A stretch of 6,863 nt of DNA from Tannerellaceae bacterium (GTDB taxonomy: Bacteria > Bacteroidota > Bacteroidia > Bacteroidales > Tannerellaceae): the NCBI GenBank assembly GCA_031273385.1, contig JAISRY010000028.1, forward strand, positions 1 to 6,863. Reading direction: 5' to 3'. Of this stretch, positions 1 to 6,520 are shown one piece after another (position 1 is the first letter of the stretch; the number at the start of each line of letters is the position of its first letter). A model generated the notes under the pieces. It had not been told where the DNA came from, searched no databases, and saw nothing but the letters and a program-made list of their open reading frames with translations. Made by a program: the position numbers and the translations under genes.

Positions 1-84
1 ATGGAACGTCAAAAGGAAAGGAATGAAGCCAAACTCCGTAAACTGGCAAAAATGTATGGATATGAAGTTGTCAAAGTAGCTTGA
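1..84 (+). CDS. C-terminal end of an unidentified gene (partial)
   Basis: An open frame runs from the first base to a TGA at 82-84 and encodes 27 residues. They are strongly charged (MERQKERNEAKLRKLAKMYG, then YEVVKVA). The ATG at base 1 coincides with the window edge, so this is more likely the tail of a longer protein entering from the left than a complete gene. The basic helix followed by a short hydrophobic strand is loosely reminiscent of the ends of some transposases, but 27 residues are too few to assign a family. No terminator hairpin follows; a dispersed repeat begins 21 bp downstream. The function is unknown. Confidence 0.4.
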   Translation: MERQKERNEAKLRKLAKMYGYEVVKVA

Positions 85-105
85 TTCTCACTGAATTGTA
101 TTCGT

Positions 106-145
106 CGTCATTATAAGCGGAGCGCAGCGTAGTCGAGACATCTCT
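106..145 (+). repeat. Dispersed REP-like repeat, single diverged copy
   Basis: The segment starts with CGTCATTATAA and continues with GCGGAGCGCAGCG, TAGTCGAGACATCTC. The same blocks occur in the same order in the long inverted repeat at 6706-6863: CGTCATTATAACCGAGCGCA, then CCGAGCGCAGCGAGTGGAGA, then CACCTC. Relative to that copy, about 28 bp of internally duplicated sequence is missing here. It sits between the upstream gene end and the GH43 gene, as expected for an intergenic palindromic repeat family. Only one arm is present, so it cannot fold into the long hairpin formed by the right-hand copy. Confidence 0.6.
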
Positions 146-231
146 CACGCAGCCCGCGTTATTCGTACCGATTTTTTACGCGAAGACAAGAATGATCCAT
201 AGCACCTCAAAAAAAGATTTAGCCGCAATTC

Positions 232-263
232 GTATGATTCGTGGATAAAAATAACTACTTTTG
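232..263 (+). promoter_or_regulatory. Candidate promoter of the GH43 gene
   Basis: TACTTTTG at 256-263 matches the Bacteroidetes -7 element TAnnTTTG. The matching -33 element is weak: no TTTG or TTG lies at the right distance, only TATG around 233-236. If it is used, transcription would start near 270 and leave a leader of about 40 nt before the ATG at 313. A 20-bp imperfect direct repeat (17 of 20 identical, 238-257 and 285-304, each beginning TTCGTGGAT) overlaps and follows the box. Assigned on motif match and position only. Confidence 0.4.
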
Positions 264-312
264 GCGGGAAAAAAATGTGTGTAGTTCGTGGATGATAATA
301 ATTAATGTATAT

Positions 313-2019
313 ATGAAAAAGAAAGTCTTTAAATGGTGGATTGCCGGTATGCTTTGCTGTGTGCAGTTCGGCTATGCCCAAACCGACAGGATTGTAGCCA
401 ATCCGATGAATCTGAATTATCGTTTCCAGATGCCGGATAATGAGCCTGCTCGCAGGGAAGCCGGCGATCCGGTTTGTGAGTATTTCAATGGGAAGTATTA
501 TCTTTTTGCTTCCAAATCGAGCGGATATTGGAGTTCGCCCGACCTGGGCGAGTGGACTTACATTCCATGTACCTCTATCAAGACCATCGACAATTATGCG
601 CCGGCTATTTTTGTTATCGAAGATACCATGTATTTTATGACTTCGTATGGACCGGCAAGAATCTACAAAACAGCCGATCCTGATGAGGACGACTGGCAAG
701 AGGTCGCCTCCAGGTTGCATTTTCCACCCAATGACGGAGGGTATGATCCGGCGTTCTTCAGGGATGATGACGGGCGGGTCTATCTTTATTGGGGCAGTTC
801 CGACAAATCGCCTATCTATGGCGTGGAGGTCGATCCTGAGGATGGGTTCAGGATGGTGGGGGAAGCCGTTGTCGTGATCGGGCATAACTCGGCGCTGTAC
901 GGCTGGGAAACCCATGGCGACAACAACGAGGCGAACAAGGACGGCTGGATTGAAGGCCCGTGCATGATTAAGCACGGGGGGAAATACTACCTGCAATATG
1001 CGGCGCCGGGGACGGAGTTCCGGACGTATGCCGACGGCGTCTATACTGCCGACCATCCGCTCGGCCCCTTTGTGTATGCGGAAAGTAGCCCGTTTTCGTT
1101 TAAGCCCGGAGGATTCGCCGGCGGGGCGGGGCACGGCCATATTTTTAAGGACAAGTACGGAAACTATTGGCATGTGGCCAGTATGAGGATATCCCAACGC
1201 CAGATGTTTGAACGGCGCCTGGGATTGTTTCCGCTTTATATCACCGGGGATGGCCTTGTCGGGCAACATTCGGTGTGGACGGATTACCCGTTTATCGTTC
1301 CGGCGGGAAAGAGGGATTTTGCGACGGATGACTGTTTTGCCGGATGGCACATGCTCTCTTTCCGCAAGCCGGTAACGGCCTCTTCCGTATGGGGGGACTA
1401 TCAGCCGGCGTTGGCGGTGGATGAACGGATTGAAACCTGGTGGTCGGCGCAGACGGGGAAGCCCGGCGAGTGGTTGCAGGTCGATTTGGGGAAAGAGATG
1501 GAGGTGAATGCTATTCAGGTCAATTTTGCCGACCAGGATTTCACCATGCGGGCTCCCCATCCGTTGTTTAACTATCAGTATGTGGCGGAGGCATCCCCCG
1601 ATGGGAAGAAATGGACGGTGATTATTGACCGGTCGCATAACGCCGAAGACGCCGTCCACGAGTTGACGGTGCTGCCGCAGCCCGTCACCACACGCTATTT
1701 ACGTATCACCAACGGCCGGGAGCTTCCGGGTAAATTCTCCCTCTATGATTTCAGGGTGTTCGGGAACGGAAAAGGCAAAGCGCCCTCGAAAGTGACCGGA
1801 ATCAATGTGCGGCGGAATGTGGACGACAGGCGGAGATTCCTGGTCTCGTGGGACAGGCAGCCGGATGCCTGCGGCTATATCGTCCATGCAAGGCTCAAAG
1901 GCAAATCGTCGCCGCCGCAGTCCGTGATGGTGTATGAGAATCGGTTTGAGGGCGGATTCTTTAACCGCGATTCGGAGTATGAGTTTACGGTGGAGGCATT
2001 CAATGAAAACGGGCGGTGA
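313..2019 (+). CDS. Secreted GH43 family glycoside hydrolase with discoidin (F5/8C) and FN3 domains
   Basis: A 568-residue protein predicted to hydrolyse terminal arabinofuranose, xylose or galactofuranose-type residues, the usual GH43 substrates, outside the cytoplasm. Residues 1-22 form a signal peptide (MKKK, hydrophobic core, cleavage after GYA); there is no lipobox. The five-bladed propeller spans about 45-330. Candidate catalytic residues are Asp52 in GDPVCEYFNGKYYL (base), Asp145 in YDPAFF (pKa modulator) and Glu214 in WIEGPCMIKHGGKYYLQYA (acid). A discoidin domain follows (about 351-483, with ETWWSAQ and EWLQVDLG), then FN3 (about 490-568). The protein ends at FNENGR, slightly short of a full FN3 fold. 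ATG 313 was chosen over an upstream in-frame GTG at 241 because it places the signal peptide at the N-terminus. Neither subfamily nor substrate can be fixed by eye. The gene lies 73 bp before the aldolase gene. Confidence 0.9.
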   Translation: MKKKVFKWWIAGMLCCVQFGYAQTDRIVANPMNLNYRFQMPDNEPARREAGDPVCEYFNGKYYLFASKSSGYWSSPDLGEWTYIPCTSIKTIDNYAPAIFVIEDTMYFMTSYGPARIYKTADPDEDDWQEVASRLHFPPNDGGYDPAFFRDDDGRVYLYWGSSDKSPIYGVEVDPEDGFRMVGEAVVVIGHNSALYGWETHGDNNEANKDGWIEGPCMIKHGGKYYLQYAAPGTEFRTYADGVYTADHPLGPFVYAESSPFSFKPGGFAGGAGHGHIFKDKYGNYWHVASMRISQRQMFERRLGLFPLYITGDGLVGQHSVWTDYPFIVPAGKRDFATDDCFAGWHMLSFRKPVTASSVWGDYQPALAVDERIETWWSAQTGKPGEWLQVDLGKEMEVNAIQVNFADQDFTMRAPHPLFNYQYVAEASPDGKKWTVIIDRSHNAEDAVHELTVLPQPVTTRYLRITNGRELPGKFSLYDFRVFGNGKGKAPSKVTGINVRRNVDDRRRFLVSWDRQPDACGYIVHARLKGKSSPPQSVMVYENRFEGGFFNRDSEYEFTVEAFNENGR

Positions 2020-2062
2020 TATGCTTTATAACATATCCGTTCCGTTAGATAAATCGTTTAAC

Positions 2063-2082
2063 TACGTTACATTTGTAGCGTA
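2063..2082 (+). promoter_or_regulatory. Inverted repeat overlapping a TAnnTTTG box: possible operator/promoter of the aldolase operon
   Basis: TACGTTAC (2063-2070), a 4-base spacer ATTT, then GTAGCGTA (2075-2082) form 8-bp arms with one T/G mismatch (a G-U pair in RNA). The same bases include TACATTTG (2068-2075), a match to the Bacteroidetes -7 element. Transcription from it would begin near 2082, only about 11 nt before the ATG at 2093, and no good -33 element is visible. The symmetry fits a dimeric regulator's operator placed on the promoter. It could instead be an RNA hairpin that masks the start of the aldolase gene. There is no T-run, so it is not a terminator. Confidence 0.4.
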
Positions 2083-2092
2083 AGTGATCTCC

Positions 2093-3007
2093 ATGATGTT
2101 GGAAAAACCCTTTAGAGGAATTATACCTCCCGCAATTACTCCAATGATAGACAATGACACGTTGGATGTCGCTGGATTGGAAAGGCTGTTGAACCGGATG
2201 GTGGACGGAGGGGTTTCGGGCGTCTTTATCCTTGGTACGACCGGGGAAGCCCAGAACCTCAGCTACACCCTGCGGAAAGAGGTGATCCGGCAGGCGTGCC
2301 GGATTGTCGGCGGGCGGATATCCGTCCTGGTCGGCATTACGGACACCAGCTTTTCCGAGAGCCTTTCGTTGGCCGGTATCGCTGCGGATGAGGGGGCGGA
2401 TGCCTTAGTTTCGGCTCCTCCCTATTATTATACGCCCGGCCAGCCCGAGCTGATCCAGTATTACGAACACCTGGCGAATCAATTGCCCTTGCCCCTTTTC
2501 CTGTATAATATGCCCTCGCATGTGAAAATTATGATCGAGCCCCACACGGTGCGGACGCTGTCGGATCATCCCAATATTGCCGGACTGAAAGACAGTTCGG
2601 CCAACGGGGTCTATTTCAGGCAGGTGATTTACCTGATGCGGGACAAGCCGGCGTTCAGCCTGTTGGTGGGGCCTGAAGAGATGATGGCGGAGGCTGTCCT
2701 GATGGGGGCGCACGGGGGAGTGAACGGGGGAGCCAACCTGTTTCCCGAGCTTTATGTCGAGATGTATCGCGCGGCGGTGGAGAAAGATTTTGAACGGATT
2801 GCGGTATTGCAGCCCCGCATCATGCAGATCAGCATGTCTCTTTATACGGTTGGGCGGTATGCTTCCAGCTATATCAAAGGGCTAAAGACGACCTTGAACC
2901 TGCTGGGCGTTTGCAGCGATTTTATGGCCGAACCCTTTCACCGGTTTGAACGCGCCGAGCGCGAAATCATCCGGAAAGGGCTTATCGACTTGGGGATAGA
3001 GGTATGA
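2093..3007 (+). CDS. DapA/NanA-superfamily class I aldolase (sugar-acid or N-acetylneuraminate lyase-like)
   Basis: A 304-residue cytoplasmic TIM-barrel enzyme of the dihydrodipicolinate synthase / N-acetylneuraminate lyase superfamily. These enzymes form a Schiff base with pyruvate or a 2-keto acid. Visible hallmarks are GTTGE (48-52), Tyr138 in LFLYNMPSH, the Schiff-base lysine Lys166 in AGLKDSSANG, and the late GGVNGGAN loop. The position after YNMPS is His143, where true DapA enzymes carry the arginine that binds aspartate semialdehyde. Together with its neighbours this argues for catabolic cleavage of a sugar acid or nonulosonic acid rather than lysine synthesis. ATG 2093 (or 2096) is preferred to an in-frame GTG at 2084 because the conserved sequence begins right after it. 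Its stop overlaps the next start in ATGA, which suggests translational coupling. The substrate is unproven. Confidence 0.88.
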   Translation: MMLEKPFRGIIPPAITPMIDNDTLDVAGLERLLNRMVDGGVSGVFILGTTGEAQNLSYTLRKEVIRQACRIVGGRISVLVGITDTSFSESLSLAGIAADEGADALVSAPPYYYTPGQPELIQYYEHLANQLPLPLFLYNMPSHVKIMIEPHTVRTLSDHPNIAGLKDSSANGVYFRQVIYLMRDKPAFSLLVGPEEMMAEAVLMGAHGGVNGGANLFPELYVEMYRAAVEKDFERIAVLQPRIMQISMSLYTVGRYASSYIKGLKTTLNLLGVCSDFMAEPFHRFERAEREIIRKGLIDLGIEV

Positions 3008-3621
3008 GAAAGATATATTGTTATATAAGCTTATTATTCGTATTGACCATGACAGATTGTAAATCGGGATCAAAGGATGTCCGTGACTGGACGGAAGAGG
3101 AGGCGAGAGCGTGGATGTCGTCTTCGGCGTGGAACGGGGAACTTCCCTTTAAGCCGGATACGGGAATAGACGCGCGTGAGTTTGTCCGGCAGAATGTGGT
3201 GAACCGTCCGGCTTGGGAAGCCGCTTTTGATTTCCTGCAAAAGAACGACCTGGCCGCCTTGCCGCCCGGGCGTTACGACCTGCCGGCGGAGGGCGTCTAT
3301 GCCACCGTCTCCGACTATCCGGCAAAGGAGCGGGATAGCTGCCGGTACGAAGCGCACCGGAAGTATATTGATATCCAATATGTCGCCGGCGGCGCGGAAT
3401 ATATCGAACTGTTGCCGCTCCGCCTCATCAGCGAAGAGCAGCGATACGACGAGGAGAAAGATATCCTGTTTTTTGAGGACAAGACGCAGGGCGAGATGCT
3501 GTATGCCGACAAAAACAGGTTCTTCGTCTTCTTCCCCGAAGATGCCCACAAACCCTGTTTGAAAGCAGATTGGGGCGGGACGGTGCGGAAGATCGTCGTC
3601 AAGATTCCTGTGAAAGATTAG
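3004..3621 (+). CDS. YhcH/YjgK/YiaL (DUF386) family protein with an N-terminal export signal
   Basis: A 205-residue protein whose C-terminal part (about 75-205) is a DUF386 cupin-like domain. The family's two conserved blocks are present: YEAHRKYIDIQY (115-126, with Glu116 and His118) and FFPEDAHKP (176-184, with His182); these residues are probable metal ligands. Cytoplasmic family members are usually about 150 residues. This one has a leader MRKIYCYISLLFVLTMTDC and about 50 extra residues with WTEEEARAW. Cys19 could be a lipidation site, although MTDC is a poor lipobox. E. coli YhcH has been described as a sialic acid anomerase that supplies the open-chain substrate to the lyase, which suits the 4-bp overlap with the aldolase gene. 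The ATG at 3004 is supported by that overlap and a GGGG tract 7 bp upstream. An in-frame ATG at 3049 would give a protein without the leader. Confidence 0.85.
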   Translation: MRKIYCYISLLFVLTMTDCKSGSKDVRDWTEEEARAWMSSSAWNGELPFKPDTGIDAREFVRQNVVNRPAWEAAFDFLQKNDLAALPPGRYDLPAEGVYATVSDYPAKERDSCRYEAHRKYIDIQYVAGGAEYIELLPLRLISEEQRYDEEKDILFFEDKTQGEMLYADKNRFFVFFPEDAHKPCLKADWGGTVRKIVVKIPVKD

Positions 3622-3652
3622 CGGTTGCTATACATTAATAATATATGGCCTT

Positions 3653-5101
3653 ATGGGAATTACCATCGTTGATTATATCGTCTTCTTCGTATTTATCACC
3701 GGGACAATCCTCTTCGGCATCTCTTTCTATTCGAAAAACAAAAGTGCAAAAGAATATACCGAAGCGGGAGGAAGAATGCCCGGTTGGGTTGTGGGTATGT
3801 CCATTTTCGCCACCTACGTCAGCAGCATCAGCTTCCTGGCTTTGCCGGGGAATGCCTATATCGGAAACTGGAACTCCTTTGTATTCAGCCTTTCCATCCC
3901 TTTCGCCCTTTGGATAGCGGCCAGGTACTTTGTGCCGTTTTACAGGAACCTCGGCAGCGTGTCGGCATACAGTTTTCTTGAAGAGCGGTTTGGTTATTGG
4001 GCGCGTGTGTATGCCTCGTGCTGTTACCTGTTGACGCAAGTCGCCCGCACGGGGTCGGTGCTTTTTTTAATGGCGCTGCCGTTGCATACGATGATGGGAT
4101 GGAGCGTGCCGGCGATTATCGTTATTATGGGGATTTGCGTCGTGGCCTATTCCGTTTTGGGAGGGATTACCGCGGTGATGTGGAACGATGCCATCCAGGG
4201 TATTATCCTGATCGCCGGCGCGGTAACGTGTGTGGCCGTCCTGCTGTTCTCCATGCCCGAAGGCGTTTCGAGGGCAATGGCGGTCGCGATGGAAAGTGAC
4301 AAGTTTTCGTTGGGCAGCTTCGGGTTAGACCTTGGCTCGGCGACTTTCTGGGTCACGCTGGTGTATGGGATCTTTATTAATTTGCAGAATTATGGGATCG
4401 ACCAGAATTTTATCCAACGCTACAAGACGGCTAAAGACCTGAAGAGCGCCCGTTCCGGTACGCTCTTCGGCGGATTGCTGTATATCCCCGTCAGTATGTT
4501 TTTCCTCTTTATCGGAACGGTGCTGTTCGTGTACTACAAAACCGGGGGGACGCTCCCCGATGGGATAAGCGGCGACGCCGTATTCCCCTACTTCATTGTG
4601 CATGGGCTTCCGACGGGTGTTACGGGGCTGCTGATCGCCGCTATCTGTGCGGCGGGATTGAGTACGGTGTCGACCAGTATAAACAGTGGGGCGACCATCA
4701 TCCTGGCGGACTTTTTCCGGCACAAAAGAACGTTGACCGCGAAGCAGGATATGCTCGTCCTCTACGGCGCATCGCTCGTATTGGGGATATTGGGTATCGC
4801 GCTCGGTTTCGCCATGATGACGGTACAGAGCGCACTGGAGGCCTGGTGGAGCCTGGCGGGTATATTCAGCGGCGGGATGCTGGGATTGTTTTTGCTGGGT
4901 TTCCTGTCGAAAAAAGTGAAGAACGTCCATGCCGCCGCGGGGGTGGCCTGCGGGGTGGCGCTGATTGCCTGGATGAGCGTAAGGCATACGGCGTTTCACA
5001 GCTACCTGACGATTGTCTTCGGGACAATCGTGATCTTCCTGGCCGGTTTCCTGCTGTCGGCTATACCCGGATTGGTAAAAAGAACATCTGATTTTAAATA
5101 A
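3653..5101 (+). CDS. Sodium:solute symporter (SSS family) transporter
   Basis: A 482-residue polytopic inner-membrane protein of the SSS/SGLT family, predicted to import a sugar or sugar acid with Na+. The length and hydrophobic profile fit 12-13 membrane helices, the first at about residues 3-23. Family features include the helix-2 region MSIFATYVSSISFLALPGNA, an LGGITAVMWNDAIQG segment, and STVSTSINSG at 337-346. The last corresponds to the serine/threonine-rich helix 8 of SGLT-type transporters, where the Na2 site lies. The gene starts 31 bp after the YhcH gene and ends 8 bp before the PKD gene, so it is almost certainly co-transcribed with both. No Shine-Dalgarno is evident. Sequence alone does not tell sialic acid from other solutes; context favours the substrate of the aldolase. 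Confidence 0.9.
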   Translation: MGITIVDYIVFFVFITGTILFGISFYSKNKSAKEYTEAGGRMPGWVVGMSIFATYVSSISFLALPGNAYIGNWNSFVFSLSIPFALWIAARYFVPFYRNLGSVSAYSFLEERFGYWARVYASCCYLLTQVARTGSVLFLMALPLHTMMGWSVPAIIVIMGICVVAYSVLGGITAVMWNDAIQGIILIAGAVTCVAVLLFSMPEGVSRAMAVAMESDKFSLGSFGLDLGSATFWVTLVYGIFINLQNYGIDQNFIQRYKTAKDLKSARSGTLFGGLLYIPVSMFFLFIGTVLFVYYKTGGTLPDGISGDAVFPYFIVHGLPTGVTGLLIAAICAAGLSTVSTSINSGATIILADFFRHKRTLTAKQDMLVLYGASLVLGILGIALGFAMMTVQSALEAWWSLAGIFSGGMLGLFLLGFLSKKVKNVHAAAGVACGVALIAWMSVRHTAFHSYLTIVFGTIVIFLAGFLLSAIPGLVKRTSDFK

Positions 5102-5109
5102 ATATACGG

Positions 5110-6153
5110 ATGGAAAAATTAAAAAACAATCTTGTATGGTTCGTGATGCTTTGTGGCGGATTGCTCCTTACTTTGTCGTGCGATGAGAAAGCGTGGGATC
5201 CGGGTAGTGTCGATGTGACGGGGGACTTTGACTTTACGTTGAGTCAGGAAAAAGCGCCTGCCGTACTGACCATCACGAATAAAAGTGTGAATGGGTATAC
5301 CTATTTATGGAAATTCCCAGGCGGCGAACCGGCCATGTCGACCCTGAAAGAACCCGTCGTCACCTACCGGGCGGGGGGGACGTATGAAATCTACCTGAGC
5401 GTAGCGAACGGAACGAACCGCCAGGAGGTAACGAAAAGCGTCACCCTGCTGACGCCCGACGTCGTACCGGCTTTTGAGTATACCTACAAAGACGGCAGCG
5501 ACTACTCGCCGGCAGACATCACCTTTACGGACAAATCGACCGGAGGGGCGACGGCCTGGAACTGGACATTTACGGGAGGCGAACCGGCCTCGTCCAACCA
5601 GCAAAACCCCGGAAGCGTCCTCTATGCCGAAAGCGGCAAATACCCCGTCACGCTAAAGGTGAGCAACGACAAGTCCGATGAGGAAACGACGGAGATTATC
5701 AAGGTATACCCCGGCGACCTGGTCTGCAATACCCAGGCGAAAGAGGTCTGGAGGTCGCCTTTGAAGTACATGGGCGCTCTTGAGATCGGTTTCATCGAGA
5801 TGTCTTTTGATAAAGAGCGTATCAATGCCGACACTCCCGCCCAGTCCAAATCCTCTTACCGGCTCTACATCTCCGCTACTTTCGCGGCGCTGCTGGGAGA
5901 GACCGGAGCGATCGACTTCCCCCTGCCGGCCTCATGGGAGTGGGACGTGGCTAACGATACCCAGACGATTACCATTACGGCCTACTATGAGGGGACGAAA
6001 GGGCTTATCACGCTGGATATCTCTTCTTTGGATGATCAGCAGGCGGTATTCGGCAAAATAGTGTACGATCCTATTTTCCTGCAATTGCTTCCCGCTGAAC
6101 TATTGCAGGCAATGGCCGCATCCAATACGTTTACAAAAGGAACAGCACAATAA
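5110..6153 (+). CDS. Lipoprotein with two PKD domains, possible surface glycan-binding protein
   Basis: A 347-residue protein with a type II signal peptide: basic start, hydrophobic segment about 8-22, lipobox LTLSC and Cys24 as the lipidation site. Acidic residues directly after it (CDEKAWD) fit surface export in Bacteroidetes, but are not decisive. Two PKD-type immunoglobulin-like domains follow, about 39-113 and 118-199. Each has a W-x-F or W-T-F strand, GGEPA, then P, Y, G-x-Y and a final V-x-N/D strand. The last 148 residues are rich in beta strands; I do not recognise them. The gene begins 8 bp after the symporter stop, which ties it to the operon. Surface lipoproteins with PKD-like modules often bind glycan, so it may present substrate to the GH43 enzyme or an unseen outer-membrane transporter. 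No catalytic motif is visible. Confidence 0.85.
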   Translation: MEKLKNNLVWFVMLCGGLLLTLSCDEKAWDPGSVDVTGDFDFTLSQEKAPAVLTITNKSVNGYTYLWKFPGGEPAMSTLKEPVVTYRAGGTYEIYLSVANGTNRQEVTKSVTLLTPDVVPAFEYTYKDGSDYSPADITFTDKSTGGATAWNWTFTGGEPASSNQQNPGSVLYAESGKYPVTLKVSNDKSDEETTEIIKVYPGDLVCNTQAKEVWRSPLKYMGALEIGFIEMSFDKERINADTPAQSKSSYRLYISATFAALLGETGAIDFPLPASWEWDVANDTQTITITAYYEGTKGLITLDISSLDDQQAVFGKIVYDPIFLQLLPAELLQAMAASNTFTKGTAQ

Positions 6154-6209
6154 AGCGTATTATTTATGTTTTCTTATATATTGGACAACATTATTTAGTA
6201 TTTAATGTA

Positions 6210-6239
6210 TTGATACTTATGAAAGAAGCCTTACCTTTG
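6210..6239 (+). promoter_or_regulatory. Bacteroidetes-type promoter in the downstream intergenic region
   Basis: TTG at 6210-6212, a 19-bp spacer and TACCTTTG at 6232-6239 match the -33 and -7 elements of the Bacteroidetes housekeeping sigma factor. This is the best promoter match in the window. Transcription should start near 6245. No protein gene follows within the window; a candidate terminator lies at 6327-6367, so the likely product is a short RNA. Confidence 0.6.
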
Positions 6240-6244
6240 CCCTG

Positions 6245-6367
6245 TGGTTTTTTCATAATAGTATTAGATTTAAGGTTTACAAAGTTAAATTATAAGGATG
6301 TCGGGAGATATCCTTTAATTGTTTATAGGGGGAGGGGAAAAGCATGAAAGCGAACCGCCCCTTTTTT
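6245..6367 (+). ncRNA. Candidate small RNA of about 120 nt
   Basis: The segment lies between a good promoter and a hairpin with a T-run and contains no credible reading frame. Three possible stem-loops can be drawn: ATTTAA (6268-6273) with TTAAAT (6285-6290); AAGGAT (6294-6299) with ATCCTT (6310-6315); and the G-rich/C-rich terminator stem at 6327-6362. The loop between the second pair is GTCGGGAGAT. I do not recognise it as 6S, SRP, tmRNA or RNase P RNA. It could instead be the attenuated leader of a gene beyond the window, but about 500 bp of repeats would separate them. Both ends are inferred from motifs. Confidence 0.45.
6327..6367 (+). terminator. Probable intrinsic terminator
   Basis: AGGGG (6327-6331) can pair with CCCCT (6358-6362), and a further GG can pair with CC at 6355-6356 across a small bulge. 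The stem is followed directly by six T residues (6362-6367). The loop is long (about 20 nt) and may contain GC-ATGAAA-GC as a small inner stem. It would end the candidate sRNA and also catch read-through from the PKD gene, which has no clear terminator of its own at 6154-6200. Confidence 0.5.
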
Positions 6368-6390
6368 ATTAGCCGGCATAAAAGAATTAG

Positions 6391-6499
6391 ACAATAGTGT
6401 AGCCGGGACTACATAGTTGTGTAGTCAGACACAGACAATAGTGTAGCCCAACCTACACAATTGTATAGCCGCACCTACACAATAGTGTAACCGAACCCC
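6391..6499. repeat. Degenerate tandem repeat, GTGTAG/CTACAC flavour
   Basis: Five units of 20-24 bp begin at about 6391, 6411, 6435, 6455 and 6477. The clearest resemble ACACAATAGTGTAGCC followed by G/C-NACCT. Each unit ends in a block like CTAC or CTACAC that is the complement of the GTGTAG in the next or previous unit. Adjacent units can therefore form alternative short hairpins, for example GTGTAG (6441-6446) with CTACAC (6453-6458), or ATTGTATAG (6460-6468) with CTACACAAT (6475-6483, one mismatch). Stop codons occur in all frames, so the stretch is not coding. Confidence 0.65.
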
Positions 6500-6520
6500 A
6501 GTAAGGCAACCCCCGAAAAC

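Noticed and set aside
154..182. CGCGT...ACGCG hairpin after the left repeat
   Set aside because: Only 5 bp of stem with an 18-19 nt loop and no T-run; not distinguishable from chance.
145..1659. Open frame of about 504 codons on the minus strand
   Set aside because: It lies antisense to the GH43 gene, has no recognisable domain, and is rich in Arg, Pro and Ile as expected from the reverse of a biased coding strand.
2021..2083. Possible 20-residue peptide (MLYNISVPLDKSFNYVTFVA) between the GH43 and aldolase genes
   Set aside because: It is short, has no ribosome binding site, and overlaps the inverted repeat and promoter box; it is more likely chance or a frameshift remnant.
2093..3007. Biosynthetic dapA (4-hydroxy-tetrahydrodipicolinate synthase)
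   Set aside because: The substrate-binding arginine is replaced by His143 and the neighbours are catabolic and transport genes.
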